Part shown: piece by piece, positions 1 through 19,130 of the stretch
Layout of the letters: every line of letters begins with the position of its first letter
Position numbering within the stretch: position 1 is the first letter of the stretch
Source of the DNA: Chrysomallon squamiferum
Taxonomy: Eukaryota; Mollusca; Gastropoda; Neomphalida; Peltospiridae
Assembly (NCBI GenBank): GCA_012295275.1
Contig: CM022679.1
Location: 2,334,116-2,398,115, forward strand
Direction of reading: 5' to 3'
Length of the DNA: 64,000 nucleotides
The notes under the pieces: generated by a model
What the model was told of the DNA's origin: nothing
The model's database searches: none
What the model saw: only the letters and a program-made list of their open reading frames with translations
Made by a program: the position numbers and the translations under genes

Positions 1-5213
<5,213 letters not shown>

Positions 5214-5214
5214 A

Positions 5215-5280
<66 letters not shown>

Positions 5281-5330
5281 AAGAAGAAGAAGAAGAAGAA
5301 GAAGAAGAAGAAGAAAGAAGAAGAAGAAGA
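5214..5330. repeat. Compound microsatellite (AAT)n(AAG)n
   Basis: About 37 bp of AAT repeats change into about 80 bp of AAG repeats with one slip near 5315. The AAG part is all purine. Overlapping frames encode poly-Ile, poly-Arg, poly-Leu or poly-Phe and are artefacts of the repeat. Confidence 0.97.
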
Positions 5331-6249
5331 TAATAAATTTAAAAAATAAATAAATAAGAAAGACAATTATGCATACATTCATATTCATATAAAAATACAT
5401 ACATAAACACACATACCAACAAACACACAGCCTAAACTGTGTATAGTATATATAGTTTTGTACTTAAATATTTTGTAAAGACAGAAATTTCACAGACCTG
5501 TGACCTTCTGAAATGTAATTGCGAACACATAAGGTGTGAGAAAAGTGCAATTCCCGAATGTATTAAATCAATTAAAGGCATTCGTCCGCAGGTTTCACAG
5601 AAATAATTTAATAAACGACTGTTCCGTTGTAATTATGCAAAATGTCCGAGGGAGATAAATCAGATTACAATGACGTCATGAAGACTGTGTCTGTGATGAA
5701 GAAATCTGGAATTTCGGTTCGATTCCTGCCAATGGCCCATTTAGCTATTTACAAATAAAGCATATCTATCAAACGTTGTTCTATCTCTGGGATAATACAT
5801 ACAAAAATGTTTTGCTGCTTATGAAAAATATTTTATTCAAAGACTAGGTATCAGAATGTTTGATACACAAAAATGTGTGAATGGTCGAAAATTTGATCAG
5901 CGTACCCTAAATTTGTGTTGTTTAATAAAATAAATGTGAAAACTAGATAAATGAATTAACGACACACATAATCAAACGATGAAACATTTTCATTAAGAAA
6001 ACAAAACAACAAAAACAACAACAATAACAACAAAAATTCAGAAAGACCTCAGTTGCAGAAAGAATGTTTACCGTAAGACTTGCATCAATAATAGATGTAA
6101 TAAACTAGAGCACTGTGACATAGGCAGATAACAGAGAGACAGAAATAATAAAAAAGAGAGTCAGAGTTAGACAAAGAGAGAGTATGTTGACATACAGATA
6201 GAAAGGGAGAATTAGATAGACAGAGAGGAAGAGATGGGGAAAAAATGAA

Positions 6250-6252
<3 letters not shown>
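5331..6252. other. Intergenic DNA, no gene seen
   Basis: AT-rich unique DNA. It includes a palindromic TGACGTCA (CRE-type) site at 5670-5677 and a lone tRNA B-box-like match at 5716-5726, with no gene around either. (CAA)-rich sequence lies near 6001-6035. Confidence 0.5.

Positions 6253-6346
<94 letters not shown>
6253..6346. repeat. (GA)n microsatellite
   Basis: Pure GA dinucleotide tract of about 94 bp, preceded by a degenerate GA-rich shoulder from about 6125. Leu/Ser repeat frames on the minus strand are repeat artefacts. Confidence 0.97.
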
Positions 6347-6347
<1 letters not shown>

Positions 6348-8220
6348 GTCAGTGAAAACCAGCAATGTAACTTGAGAATAAACCAGGTTGACACTCACAC
6401 TTAATCACTGATAAGGTCAAGTAGTCAGGTAGTCAAGTAGCTGACAACTGTTTTTTTTTTTCCTTCTCTCAGTTCCGTCTCTAATTTCTGATCAGAACAA
6501 ATGGGCGTAGTGAAACCAGCAGAAAAAAAACCGACATCTGTCAATTTCCGGAACTTGTTTTTTTTTAATCTTTTATAACAACTCCAAAAGACAGATCTCT
6601 TTTCCGATAGCAGGCGTAACTCTGAGTTGCAGCCAGGTGTTAGTGACAAGAAATAAAAATAGTTCATCAGCTAATGAACTGGAAATCCAGCTTCAGAGTT
6701 TCACTGCCTCTCCATGTTACTGATGCAGACATATAGTATTCTGAAAAGTACTTTATATGTATATACATTGACACATGTACACACATACCCACACATACTC
6801 ATGTACGTATAAATAGAAATCTGCATACTTACAAACACACACATATATGTACACATGCATACACTCATACATACATACATACATACATACATAATATATT
6901 TATGCATACGTTCCGTATGTTCTTATATATATATATAAATATATAGATTTTCGTATTAACGTAAAACAGTATTTTACATATCAGGTTATTGTTTTATGCT
7001 TAAATTTCTTTTAGCATTTACTATACATAATACATGTAATATAAAACCCACTGTAACAAATACTGAGAAAAAATAAAGAAGAATCCTGTTTGACCAAATG
7101 GTGTCTGAACACATATTATTTGTAAATGAAGACACATAAAACAGTTAGATACTCACACCACTGATGTAAGTTACGTAAAATCGTTGACAATTATAAGATG
7201 TAAAAAGTAGTGCAGAAACAAGCGAGAGGCAGAACTATTACAGAATGATTTGCTTAACGGCAAATAAACAGATTTTAATATTAATAGTTACATAATGTCA
7301 AACATGTGTTTTATTATTATTGTTACTGTGGTTATTATTATGATTATTGTTGTTGTTATTGTTGATAGTGCTGTTATTGTTGTTGTTGTTATTGTTATTT
7401 GTTGTTGTTGTTGTTGTAATGAAGTCTGAGATAGACTGACTGGCATCGCTACCTTAGCTTTTCTTATCGATTTGAGACAAAGGAACTTTTACAACGATCT
7501 TACTGTCGCTTTGTTACACCGGTAACATTTCATTGGCTGCAGCAACAAATCGCCTAATAGACCTGGAGGAATCGACCACATCTCAAACCAGTTATCTAAA
7601 GAGCAAAAGGTTATTTTTCTTTCAGTGTGATATTTAGTCTGTAATATAAACACTATGTTTTATACATTGAAAAATCAAACAGAAATGCGCTGTCTAGACA
7701 CAAATCTATATATATATTTTTTATTTCAGCCTTTTAAATCGAGGCACGCAAAAGAGTGAGATAGCAGGGCCAGTGTATCAAGACCTTCTTATCCCAATGG
7801 GCGATAACAGTTGCAGCCTAGGGACCCAGCACTAAGGAGGCATAGACAGCTAGGTCCAAAAAAGAAAATGTTAATAAAATAAAAGTTCCCCTTTGCTGTT
7901 AAGGAATACTGCTTTTCTTATGCATTATGTAGTGTATATCAACGTACAGGCCTGCACAGTATAAAGCCTACATAAGAAAACCGAAAACCAAATTAGGCTC
8001 GGAGCCCAGAAAACCTAGACCCGGTTACTATACGACGATTAATTCATAAAATACAATTTTATTTATTCACTTTAAAGTGATAGAAAGACTGATGACAATC
8101 AGAACTATTAAAGAATGAATGACTGTTTCCATAACGACACCTCAACATTTTAATATTAATATGTTATTATGGTGAAAGTACGATTATTTACTATGAGAAG
8201 GAAATCTAGCTGCATCTGCA
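6347..8220. other. Intergenic DNA, no gene seen
   Basis: No exon recognised. It contains a (CATA)/(CACA) patch at about 6757-6895, a (TTG)/(TTA) trinucleotide patch at about 7311-7420, and a GC-richer unique segment at about 7440-7600 and 7740-8040 of unknown nature. Confidence 0.5.
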
Positions 8221-8364
8221 AGCAGCAAGTAATCCTTTACGCGCATCTTCCTTACTAGCAGCAAGTAATCCTTTACGCGCATCTTCCTCACTAGCAGCAA
8301 GTAATCCTTTACGCGCATCTTCCTCACTAGCAGCAAGTAATCCTTTACGCGAACCTCCCTACTG
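8221..8364. repeat. 36-bp minisatellite, four units
   Basis: Units begin at 8221, 8257, 8293 and 8329. Each is 36 bp and starts with AGCAGCAAGTAATCC. The first three differ at about one base; the fourth is diverged over its last third. The unit is GC-richer than its surroundings and carries a TTACGCGC core. The 36-bp period keeps one plus-strand frame open from about 8210 to 8563 with a 12-residue repeat, but the frame has no ATG and nothing suggests it is translated. Confidence 0.95.
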
Positions 8365-8769
8365 GCAGCACGAACATGTGTTAAAACGAGAGTTCAGCTC
8401 TTCAGAGCATGACGAACGATTGATTCCGCGCATTGTCGTAGTGTTGACCAGTGATCTAAACAAACACCATCTCCCAAGAAGGTCAATTCTCTTTTCATAT
8501 CTATATTTATTTGTTTGTATGTGTAATATAAAACGATATACACCATACAATACAAAATCATGAATAATCGCAGAGAACACCAATATCTTTAGCTCTTAGC
8601 CCTTTTAAATGGTGTCAAAGAAAACATAGAAATAACCGCCACAGTGTTAGTATCCTATAATTACTTCATAAATAAAATATCAGTTTCGTAGAGTCAGAGT
8701 TAACAAAATCACAAGTACAGCTTTTATATATACATTCTCATCATCTGCACTATTAAAACATCTGTTGGT

Positions 8770-9060
8770 AACAATAATTAATGTTTGTAATTATGATTAA
8801 AAATATGTTTGCAAAAAGTTAAACATGTTTGTAAACAAGATTTAACATATATTTATAAATAAGCTTTAACATTTTTGTAAACATGATTGAATATGTTTGT
8901 AAACATGATTGAATATGTTTGTAAACAAGATTTAATGTTTGTAAACATGATCAAATACATTTTTGTAAACAAAATTTAGCTTATATTTGTAAACAAGATT
9001 TGACGAATATTTGTAAAAAAGGATTAAACGTATAGTTATTTGGAAACAAAACTAAATATG
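8770..9060. repeat. Degenerate ~20-bp repeat rich in GTAAACA
   Basis: An irregular tandem array of units resembling TTTGTAAACAAGATTTAA, about 18-25 bp each. Seven exact GTAAACA heptamers occur, starting near 8831, 8877, 8899, 8921, 8941, 8964 and 8989, with further one-base variants. GTAAACA is the core bound by forkhead (FOX) factors. The array could be a chance minisatellite or a homotypic binding cluster. Confidence 0.8.
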
Positions 9061-9064
9061 TCTT

Positions 9065-9470
9065 CAAACGAGGTTAAAAGGAACCTGTTTATTAAAAGAG
9101 ATTAATCAGTATTAAATAAATAAATAAATATTTTAAAAAGAACAAAATAAAGACAGATATAAAGATAGATAAAATAAAGAAATTATACAGGTCTATTTAA
9201 TAAATAAATTAAATAATTTATATAAAAACATAAAAAGTAAGAAGGAATTTGTAAAATGTATCCCTAAATCAAATCAGTTAATAAAAACACTAATATATTC
9301 TTTTAATTTTAAATTTTGTGTCAAGTCTCACAAATAAGTGGTGATAGTAAATGTAGTAGACGTTGTTATAAAGGAAAAGGTAATTGTACTAATAATAGCT
9401 GTCATAGTAACAGTTCTATAATATAGAGAAATAAACAACAATTCAGCTGTAGCAGTCGTTGTGGTAGTAG
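9065..9470. other. Intergenic AT-rich DNA
   Basis: AT-rich DNA with short (TAAA) runs near 9116-9130. No gene seen. Confidence 0.5.
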
Positions 9471-9650
9471 TACTAGTCGAAGCAGCTGCTATAGCAGTAA
9501 TAATGTAATAGTAGTAATAATAGTAACAGTAAAAGTGGTAGTATTAGTAATAGTAGTTGTAGAAGTAATAAAATTAATAGTAGTAGTAATTGTTGTTGAT
9601 GTTGTTGTTGTTGTAGAAGTAGTGGCAACAGCAGCAACTGAGAACTAGTA
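9471..9650. repeat. Imperfect (GTA)/(TTG) trinucleotide repeat
   Basis: Irregular mixture of GTA, TAG and TTG triplets over about 180 bp. The minus-strand frame reads mostly Leu/Gln/Tyr and is a repeat artefact. Confidence 0.85.
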
Positions 9651-10210
9651 GTCATAATTATTTTAAAATAATACAAACATTCTAAACAGTTTGATAGAAA
9701 ACTGATTTAAGTGTTTACAGCTGCAGTAAGTGTATACCTGTGTATTTACACATCTATCTCACCTTCAATTGTTATTAATATCTCTCCTCTTGAACACGCG
9801 AGAGCTGGAAAAGTGAATCATTTCACGTCCTGAATCAACTGTCAGAGTGTTTGCTTGTTTCCTCTCGAGTTTCTGACGTGCAGCGTCGCTGTGCGGTTTT
9901 CAAATACACGCTGACACTCGCCTACACGTTCGTCTCTCTCAGTGAGACGAGTGCACGGAAACGCACCAGTCAAAATCGTTAAGCCAAGAGACACGGCTAC
10001 CGAGCAAATAGCTACAGCGCTATGTTGGCGTCTGCTTCGCATACGAGAAACCCGGAACAACAAAAAGTGAATTACCTTAATTTCGAATCTTGTATTGGGT
10101 GATTGGTGACCAGAACAGAGGCACCAATGATGTGACTTGTGGGAGAAATAATAAAAAATAAATGAATAATTTTTTTTTTTTTTTTTATTTAAATGTAGAC
10201 AATTACTGAT
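9651..10210. other. Intergenic DNA, no gene accepted
   Basis: GC- and CpG-richer unique sequence at about 9780-10060. A 142-codon minus-strand frame (9842-10270) crosses this stretch. It contains a run of lysines from a poly(T) tract and the reverse of the SINE-like element, matches no family I know, and is treated as fortuitous. Confidence 0.45.
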
Positions 10211-10214
10211 GAGC

Positions 10215-10390
10215 TGAAATTTTAGTCCAATGGTTACAGCGCTCGCTTCAGGGCGTGGTGCTCTGCGCAATTAAATTTCCATGCCCGAATTTGATTATTT
10301 CCTGTTTGCTGCCTAGTGGATGTGAGTGTAGGTCATTTTTAGTTCATCAAACAGTCGATAAAACACCGTTTATTTCAAAAAACCATTGCG
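10215..10390 (+). mobile_element. Candidate tRNA-derived SINE fragment
   Basis: Positions 10223-10233 match the Pol III A-box consensus TRGYNNARNGG at every position and are followed by GGTTACAGCGCTCGCTTCAG-like sequence typical of tRNA-headed SINEs. The expected B box, near 10268-10280, is badly decayed. The 3' limit is uncertain. A decayed tRNA pseudogene is the alternative. No second copy was noticed in the window. Confidence 0.45.
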
Positions 10391-10693
10391 CATGTTCAGC
10401 TGTCTTTTGAAGCAGAAACAAATTTTGATCAATATTTGAAAAAAAATATATATATAGCTCATCACAAGTATTTCATTTTCAGCATTTCGAACTCCAAACA
10501 AGCTATCTAAATAGTCACTAAATATTTTAAATATGTAAATCTAAGTTATATACATAGCCATCTTTTCAAACAAACGTCATCGATCAGTGATTTATGTTTC
10601 TGATTTAGATTCTTCAAATTCACCGAGTCGGTCGTGTTTATTTTGTTTTATTTTATTTTATTTTGTTTATATATTTATTTTATGTGGCTAAAA

Positions 10694-10705
10694 ATGCGTG
10701 CGTGC

Positions 10706-10742
<37 letters not shown>
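10694..10742. repeat. (TGCG)n(TG)n microsatellite
   Basis: About 17 bp of TGCG units pass into about 32 bp of pure TG. The variant unit next to the pure repeat suggests an ageing tract. Confidence 0.95.
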
Positions 10743-10743
<1 letters not shown>

Positions 10744-12070
10744 CTGTTTAAAACTCATCTACATGCACTGACAAAATATAAAAAATGTCAGTTATCGACA
10801 AGAAAACAGTATCATTATTTGGCAATTACACAGGCAGAAATTGTTTCTGATTGGTTCCCATTTCTTTATAATGGCGCCGGAATTATTTTGTCTAGGAAAT
10901 CTCAAGTGAAAATATAAACGTCTTGTTCTCATTTCGGTGTGGTATATTTTGTGATGGTTCGTTGTTCATTATCAGCGAAATTTATTACAGAATGGATAAG
11001 TAAGAACTAATGTGTGAACAACTGAATATCAGCCATGAAGACCGACCACAGTCGGTTTCCACGCATCCTTGCCCCGTTTCAAACACGTTGCTTTCCGTCT
11101 ATTAAAGGCGTTGACTTGAAAGTATAAAAACAAAAACAAATTTTATACATATCTTTACACAGACTGAAACATTCGATCTGCAACATAAACAAAGCATATG
11201 TCTGACATAAATGTTGTTGTTCTTTGGGTTTTTTTTTTTTTATGTATACAAATCATTCACTTATTTAATCGAACTGGTGCCGGTTTGGATCAAGAAACTG
11301 ATGACCGAGGATAATTGATCTGATTCGGTAACGCAGACAAAGGTCATGTACACACATTTGTATTAACTATAAAACATCCTTTCTGTTAGTAGGTAATAGT
11401 ATCTTAGACTGAACAAAAACCTTTGCCATTTATGTCTAGTTACCAAGGAAACCAACATATCTTTACCGAGCATTGGATTCAACTTCGCGCAAAAACCCCA
11501 TATTTTAAAATGCATTTATACTGAAATTAAATAACTATTTTTATAATAATAACAAGAAGAAGATGTATAAGAAAAAAAAATTAAAAAAAAATTTAACTAT
11601 AATGATAAAAACGACAGTAATAATAATAATCTTCTTCTTCTTCTTTTTCTTCGTGTTGTTGCTGTTGTTGTTACTATTATTAAAATGACGATATGTATGA
11701 TTATAATTAAGATGATGTACCACTACAACAAGCAATTACTCTCGAACTGTTTATTTCAGGAACACGTTAGCTATAAACAACAATTATCAAACCGATGCTA
11801 ATTTCTGTAATGTACGAAACTGCTTGTCAAAACGCTTGAATTTATGTCTTCGTTAGATTTTCTTTTAAGATGTTCCCAGAAACATTTCATATACAAAGAG
11901 TGGAAGAAGCAGAAGTTAGTTGAAAATTTTTGAGCAAATTGCTTGGCTAATTCCAAGTCAATTATAAATGCCCGTGCTAAGAGTGCATTTATCAAAATTT
12001 GTTTTAACGTATGGTGTTTGATCTTTAATTACGACTGTCGGAAAAATACGTTACATCCATATGTTTTCAG

Positions 12071-12075
<5 letters not shown>
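10743..12075. other. Intergenic DNA, no gene seen
   Basis: Unique AT-rich DNA with a patch of (AAT)/(TTC)/(TTG) trinucleotides at about 11600-11690. No exon, RNA gene or element recognised. Confidence 0.5.

Positions 12076-12148
<73 letters not shown>
12076..12148. repeat. (GA)n microsatellite
   Basis: Pure GA tract of about 73 bp, followed at 12150-12240 by (AAAT)-type tetranucleotide repeats. Overlapping Leu/Ser and Arg/Glu frames are artefacts. Confidence 0.97.
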
Positions 12149-12152
<4 letters not shown>

Positions 12153-12240
12153 AATAAATAAATAAATTTTAAATGTATAAATAAATAAATAAAAATTAAA
12201 TATATAATAAGTAAATAAATAAATAAATAAACACATAATA

Positions 12241-14120
<1,880 letters not shown>

Positions 14121-14127
14121 GTATTGG

Positions 14128-14266
14128 TATAAATAGCTGTCTGGCACACGTACACCTGCAAGGGAAATCAAGCAGATTTGGTTTGGACGAGAAGAGACAG
14201 AAGAAAAACAGAATTTCATCACCCGTTAACGTTGAGTATAAATCTTGATTGTTTTTGACCGTCTCG
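14128..14266 (+). promoter_or_regulatory. Candidate TATA promoter and noncoding exon
   Basis: A strong TATA box, TATAAATAG, lies at 14128-14136 in a locally CpG-rich stretch. A start site about 30 bp downstream (near 14158) would give a transcript reaching a possible donor, GAG followed by GTGAAG, near 14267. Acceptor-like sites at 20127-20128 (TTGTAACAG) and about 20142 could join this to the testican start exon. The link is inference; the TATA match may be chance in AT-rich DNA. Confidence 0.25.
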
Positions 14267-16619
14267 AGGTGAAGACAGTAAAAGCTCGGCCGTGTGGTTA
14301 TTTCTTATTCTTTATTGAATTTGAAATCAAAGGCCTCTGGCTTTTTTCCTCTTATCAAAATTTAAGCATGATTACATAGTACTGAAGATCATTTATAAAA
14401 CACTGTCTGGTGAATGCAGGATCGATTCCAGTCAGTGATATCCGTTATAGTATCCCCTTTCCAAATTGTATATCTTATTCTGCTATTTATTTTTTTTTTT
14501 TTTTTTTTGAATAAAAATAAGAATACAAACAATAAAACTACAATAATTAATAAATAAATAGGTAAGTAAATAAATAAATAAATAAATAAATTGTCAAACA
14601 AAAAAATAAATAGATAAAATTCAGGTGTTGCTAAACATTAATTAATAAATGTATTCATTTAATTACTATTTGAATGATACGGTATCTGTTTATTTGTTAT
14701 TCTGTTTTTCTGTCTGTCTCTTTGTTTATGTATGTGTCTGTCTGCAGTTATGTCCATCTGTACTTTTATATATTCATCATTTCATCCTTTCGCCATTCCG
14801 TCCGTCTATGTACATTTTGTTCTTTCTTCAACATTTCCTCGTTGTCTCATGCATTGATCACTGCGTTCCTGGTGTTTTCTGGGCTTCGTAGCTGTGTAAG
14901 ATCTGTTTATGAACAGCTCATGGTGTTTGGTGGCTTTGTTGCTGTTGTTGTTTAACGCTGATTCTCTCTTGAGACTGTGTTCATGTCAGATTACAAGCGT
15001 ATGAAAAGAGAAACACTTTGAAAAGATATTACACCATTCAAAGCTTTGTCAAGCGCTGTTTTGATGCAGTGATCCTATTTAGAGATCCTGAAGAAGAAAA
15101 AATAAATTAAGCATTTTCGCAAATCAGAAAACGATAAAGGTGATTTCATTTGAGACTTATACTACACAAACACATGTTAGATTTTTTTTTTAATTAATTA
15201 AATATATTCTTTTGTTCAACTTTCTTATTTTGACTAGACTATAGTGAAATTGCAATGTATCAATATCATACGTATTACACATAACTTGAAATGCAAATAA
15301 AGTCTGAAGCCCTAGGCTGACCTCTCATACTAAAGAATGATTGTGAATTTAGCTGAATTTTTCAAATTATTGCATTGCGAAGAAGCTGAAATAAATGTCG
15401 CACTAAAAAGTGGCAGTTCTCCTGTGTACAAAAGACGGTTATTAAATCACTGAATCGTGCATATTGCTGTACAAAACGTGTGGTGATACTCTTGTATGAA
15501 AACAAAGCTATTAAATGAATCATGTAAATTGTTCTTTTGTCAGAACGCATGTATGAACAGTCTTCAGAACATGTAGAAGAGTTCTAAGCGTGTGGCAATG
15601 GAATGCAGCGGAGTTATGAAAAATAGGTAAATCATTGAAATTACTGTGATACATGTCTTTGACGTTATTCATAAATACAGCGCTTACTGAAACTGAGTCA
15701 CAGATTCGCTCCGATAATAAAAAGAGATCTGGATTTTTAGTTTTCTGAAGGGAAAAAAAAGGAAAGGAAAAATGAAAAAAACATGAAACAAAGAAAGAAA
15801 GAAAGAATAAAGGGGAAAAAAATGGAAGAAAGTGAAACAAGAAAGAAATTAAGAGAAAAAAAGACATCTGTTTCCCGAGTAAATTTTAATTTCACCTGCT
15901 GTCAGTTATTAAAATAAAATAGTTTTTACGTTAAAGTAAAAAAAATTAAAAATATTAACATAAAAAGATTTTAATTTCACCTGTCAATTGTTAAAATAAA
16001 TTAAATTTTATGTTAAAGTAAAAAAAAGATTAATAAATAAAAAAATTAAGATAAAATAAAATTACATAAAAAATAAATAAATAATTAGTTTTGATAAACC
16101 CACGTTGCCAGATTCCCACGATTGTTCGATTTTGTTTTCAGACTTTTGATACCATTTGACATTTATCTTTTTACAAACCCAGTACACGACATCTTTTTTT
16201 TTCGTCGTCTGAAATGTCGATACGTATTGATTGGTTTGATGCTTTCATTTTATTTCATTCTTCTTCTCTTTTCCTTCCGTCAGTAATTAATTTTCTTCAC
16301 GTTCTTCAGCTAAGTCGTATTTAGTAATACAACTGAAAAACAATAAAAAAAAAAAAAAAATGTCGGTTTGTCATGCAAAGACAGCTGTCATTAGAAGAAA
16401 TATTTTTATCATTAAGAGTAGTGGATACTTAAAGGTATCTTTCTGTAATAAGGAAACCAATACATTTTATAACCAACTGTATAATTTGATAGATTACAGA
16501 AAAAAACAGAAAAAAACCCAGCTGAAATGGACCATTGAAATACATTATACCTAAACCAGTAACCACTGATATTCAATATATCTCACATATAAACACTGAT
16601 ATATTATACAGTACATTTC
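14267..16619. other. Intergenic DNA, no gene seen
   Basis: Contains (AAAT) repeats at about 14540-14590, a C/T-rich stretch at about 14660-14830 that gives overlapping meaningless frames, and an A/G-rich segment at about 15740-15865. No gene recognised. Confidence 0.5.
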
Positions 16620-16621
16620 TC

Positions 16622-17050
16622 CTTTCTGCTCTCGCAGATGACCCAGGCAGTTTTCACTTTTCACAAAAGCAGTTTCCATGCTTCCTTCTTCAGGAAGTCC
16701 GAGGTTTTTTTTTAATTTACCTTTCGTGTTAGCCTGAATCCTTCTAGTGTGGATCCTGTGTCATCACAATCTGAAAACTCCACTTCAAATTTAAGAGGAC
16801 GCAAAATGAACTGGTACTAAATCATAGCGTTTTGAAAAACGCCTACACTCCTCGTCAAGCTGAAGAGAGCAAGTACTTAGAACAGTTGCTACAGGAGATT
16901 GATGACTTACTTCTCTATTTATGACCGATTTCTACAAAGAATAGACAAAGTCGCTGATGATGACCAAGGTTGAACGCTACTGAGGGAGTTGCTTCTAATT
17001 AAGGCAATTTCAAGATTTGCAATTTTGCTGTTCTTCAGCCTGAACAGTAG
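16622..17050 (+). pseudogene. Decayed coding-like stretch, unknown origin
   Basis: The composition is GC- and CpG-richer than its flanks. Several consecutive short plus-strand frames read like ordinary protein but are broken by stops and shifts: about 16726-16818 (Ser/Asn-rich, ending MNWY then stop), a second frame at about 16779-16922 containing RQAEESKYLEQ, and a third at about 16921-16970 containing QRIDKVADDDQ. I recognise no family. It may be a decayed gene, a retroelement remnant or chance. Confidence 0.25.
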
Positions 17051-18175
17051 TTTTTCAAACGTCTTTTTCTTATATATATATATATACATACATATACATG
17101 TATATATATGTATATTAATTTTAAAAAATGTCTCTCTCTCTGTGTCTTGTGTATGTACTTCTATATAGATAAATAGGTAAAAAAGATGCATGTATGTATG
17201 TCTTTTAATTTTTATTTATTTATTTATTTATTTATTTATTATATTATATTATTTTATTTATTTATTTATTTATATATTCTATTCATTTAAATTCAGAACA
17301 TTGTTTAATAATATTTCTTATCCAAATTCAATAAAAACAAGACTGCTTCCATATATCTGACATTCTTTACAACAAATAAAACATAAAGAAAGCGAGAAAA
17401 AAAATTAAAATAAAAGATTAATATCCTACTCTAAATAAGCTGTACCTAAATGATCGATTGCTTCAAGAATTTAAACCATTTCACTTCTCAAATGTCGTAA
17501 TCATTCTAAACTGTGTAATTTTCACATCATTTTATAGCAAGCTTGTTCAGGGACAGCGTGACTCGACATCGAATTTTCTGGAATTTTGTTTGCTTTGTTC
17601 GTGCAAGCTGCTGTGTTAATTTTTCTGAATATACACTTAGAATATATACACCGTCGTTTGATACAGGGCTGTCATCTTTTTTTCCTTATGTTTTGTTTAT
17701 TTTGGACTGGGTCAAACATTCAGTGATTTTGTGTCTTGATCTGCAGAGTTTAACAAACCTCGGTAATATTTTCTACTGAATGTTTTACTACGATTTGTTG
17801 TACTGCTCCTAGTACAAAAACAACAAAAACCATTTAAATATGTTTCTCCTCAAAGCAGCTTCTCAAATCAACCAATTTCTTTCTTTTTTTTTTTTTTTTT
17901 TTTGTTATGTAATTTTATTTCAACATCATGGAAGAACGTTATGAAAGGTTTCGCATGTGTCTGTCTCATCTTCTGATAAGTAAAATAAATGTGAAGTGTA
18001 TGCTTTGTAAGGTAAGGTATTACAAACAACAGAGATCTGAGATGCAGTCTATGTCAGTTATGTAATGTAGATATTTACGTAATTCTGATCAGTTTTAGCT
18101 TAAGACAGAGTTTAATTAGTCGTAACACAATATAAGCTTATTACAGACAATAACAAAATGTCTGACAGGTCAATA

Positions 18176-18177
<2 letters not shown>
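17051..18177. other. Intergenic DNA with TTTA repeats
   Basis: A (TATA)/(CATA) patch lies near 17070-17115 and a TTTA-rich tract at about 17205-17275. A poly(T) run sits near 17884-17903. No gene seen. Confidence 0.5.

Positions 18178-18258
<81 letters not shown>
18178..18258. repeat. (CT)n microsatellite
   Basis: Pure CT tract of about 80 bp, followed by shorter CT patches to about 18310. The Leu/Ser frame over it is an artefact. Confidence 0.97.
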
Positions 18259-18263
<5 letters not shown>

Positions 18264-18439
18264 ACAATATCAACAATAATCTCTATCGCTCTCTCTCTCT
18301 GTCTTCTCTATCACTCCACAATATCAACTATAATTTATTTCAGTGTATACACATCTTGTATTTAGATAGTGAAGACTAATCAACATTAGTTACTAGGACA
18401 ACCAGGTCTGCTTTACTGCATACTAGATATCGGAGATAT

Positions 18440-19130
18440 TATTTTATTTCTTTATTTATATAAATATTTATTTTATTTTATTTTATTTTATTTATATGTA
18501 TTTTTTTAAATTATTATTTATTTATTTATTTATTATTTTTAAATTTATTTATTTATCAAGGGCAATAACTTGCTATAGTAAATGCATATGATATAAAACG
18601 GGATTATGTCCCTTGAAAAGACCCAATCCGTTGTCCGAATAGAGGAAGATGGAAAAGAAAGTGTTTTGTTTTACTACGCACTCAGCACTTTTTAAATCTT
18701 CATTTAGATGGCATAAAAATACCATAAATGATTAAGGACCGTATAGGTCAGGAACTAGAAAACGTGCAGCCGTCCACACAAATAGCTAATTTTCGCCATT
18801 TTGTAACAAGGCAACTTTAACAGAAACCTTCTCACAGACAGATAGCAAGAGCATCTTCTGCGGGGAACAGCTCAGACGAGCATTTGGATGGATATGACTC
18901 TATCATGTAATATATGCAATCATATAATATATTCGAAATAAAAATACTGATGTAATTATGTTCTGTACCTTTGGTGAACAGTCCCCCAAGAAAATATTCT
19001 GAAGTATGAGTTCCGGTATTAGCCAACTAATATTTATATATTTTATATTTATTTTATTTTATTTTATTTTATTTTATATTATTATTTATTTATTTATTAT
19101 TTTATTTATTTATTTATTTTTTATTTAATT
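18440..19130. repeat. Two TTTA/TTTTA-rich tracts
   Basis: Imperfect TTTATTTATT-type tracts occupy about 18440-18555 and 19030-19125, separated by about 470 bp of unique, CpG-containing sequence. They resemble the low-complexity tails often left next to retroelements, but no element body is recognisable between them. Confidence 0.7.

Noticed and set aside
5716-5726. Perfect tRNA B-box match GGTTCGATTCC
   Set aside because: Flanking bases do not form a T-arm stem beyond two pairs, and no A box or acceptor stem lies upstream, so neither a tRNA nor a convincing SINE.
9842-10270. 142-codon minus-strand frame
   Set aside because: Longest non-repeat frame in the upstream region, but it includes a poly-Lys from poly(T), overlaps the SINE-like element and has no recognisable domain.
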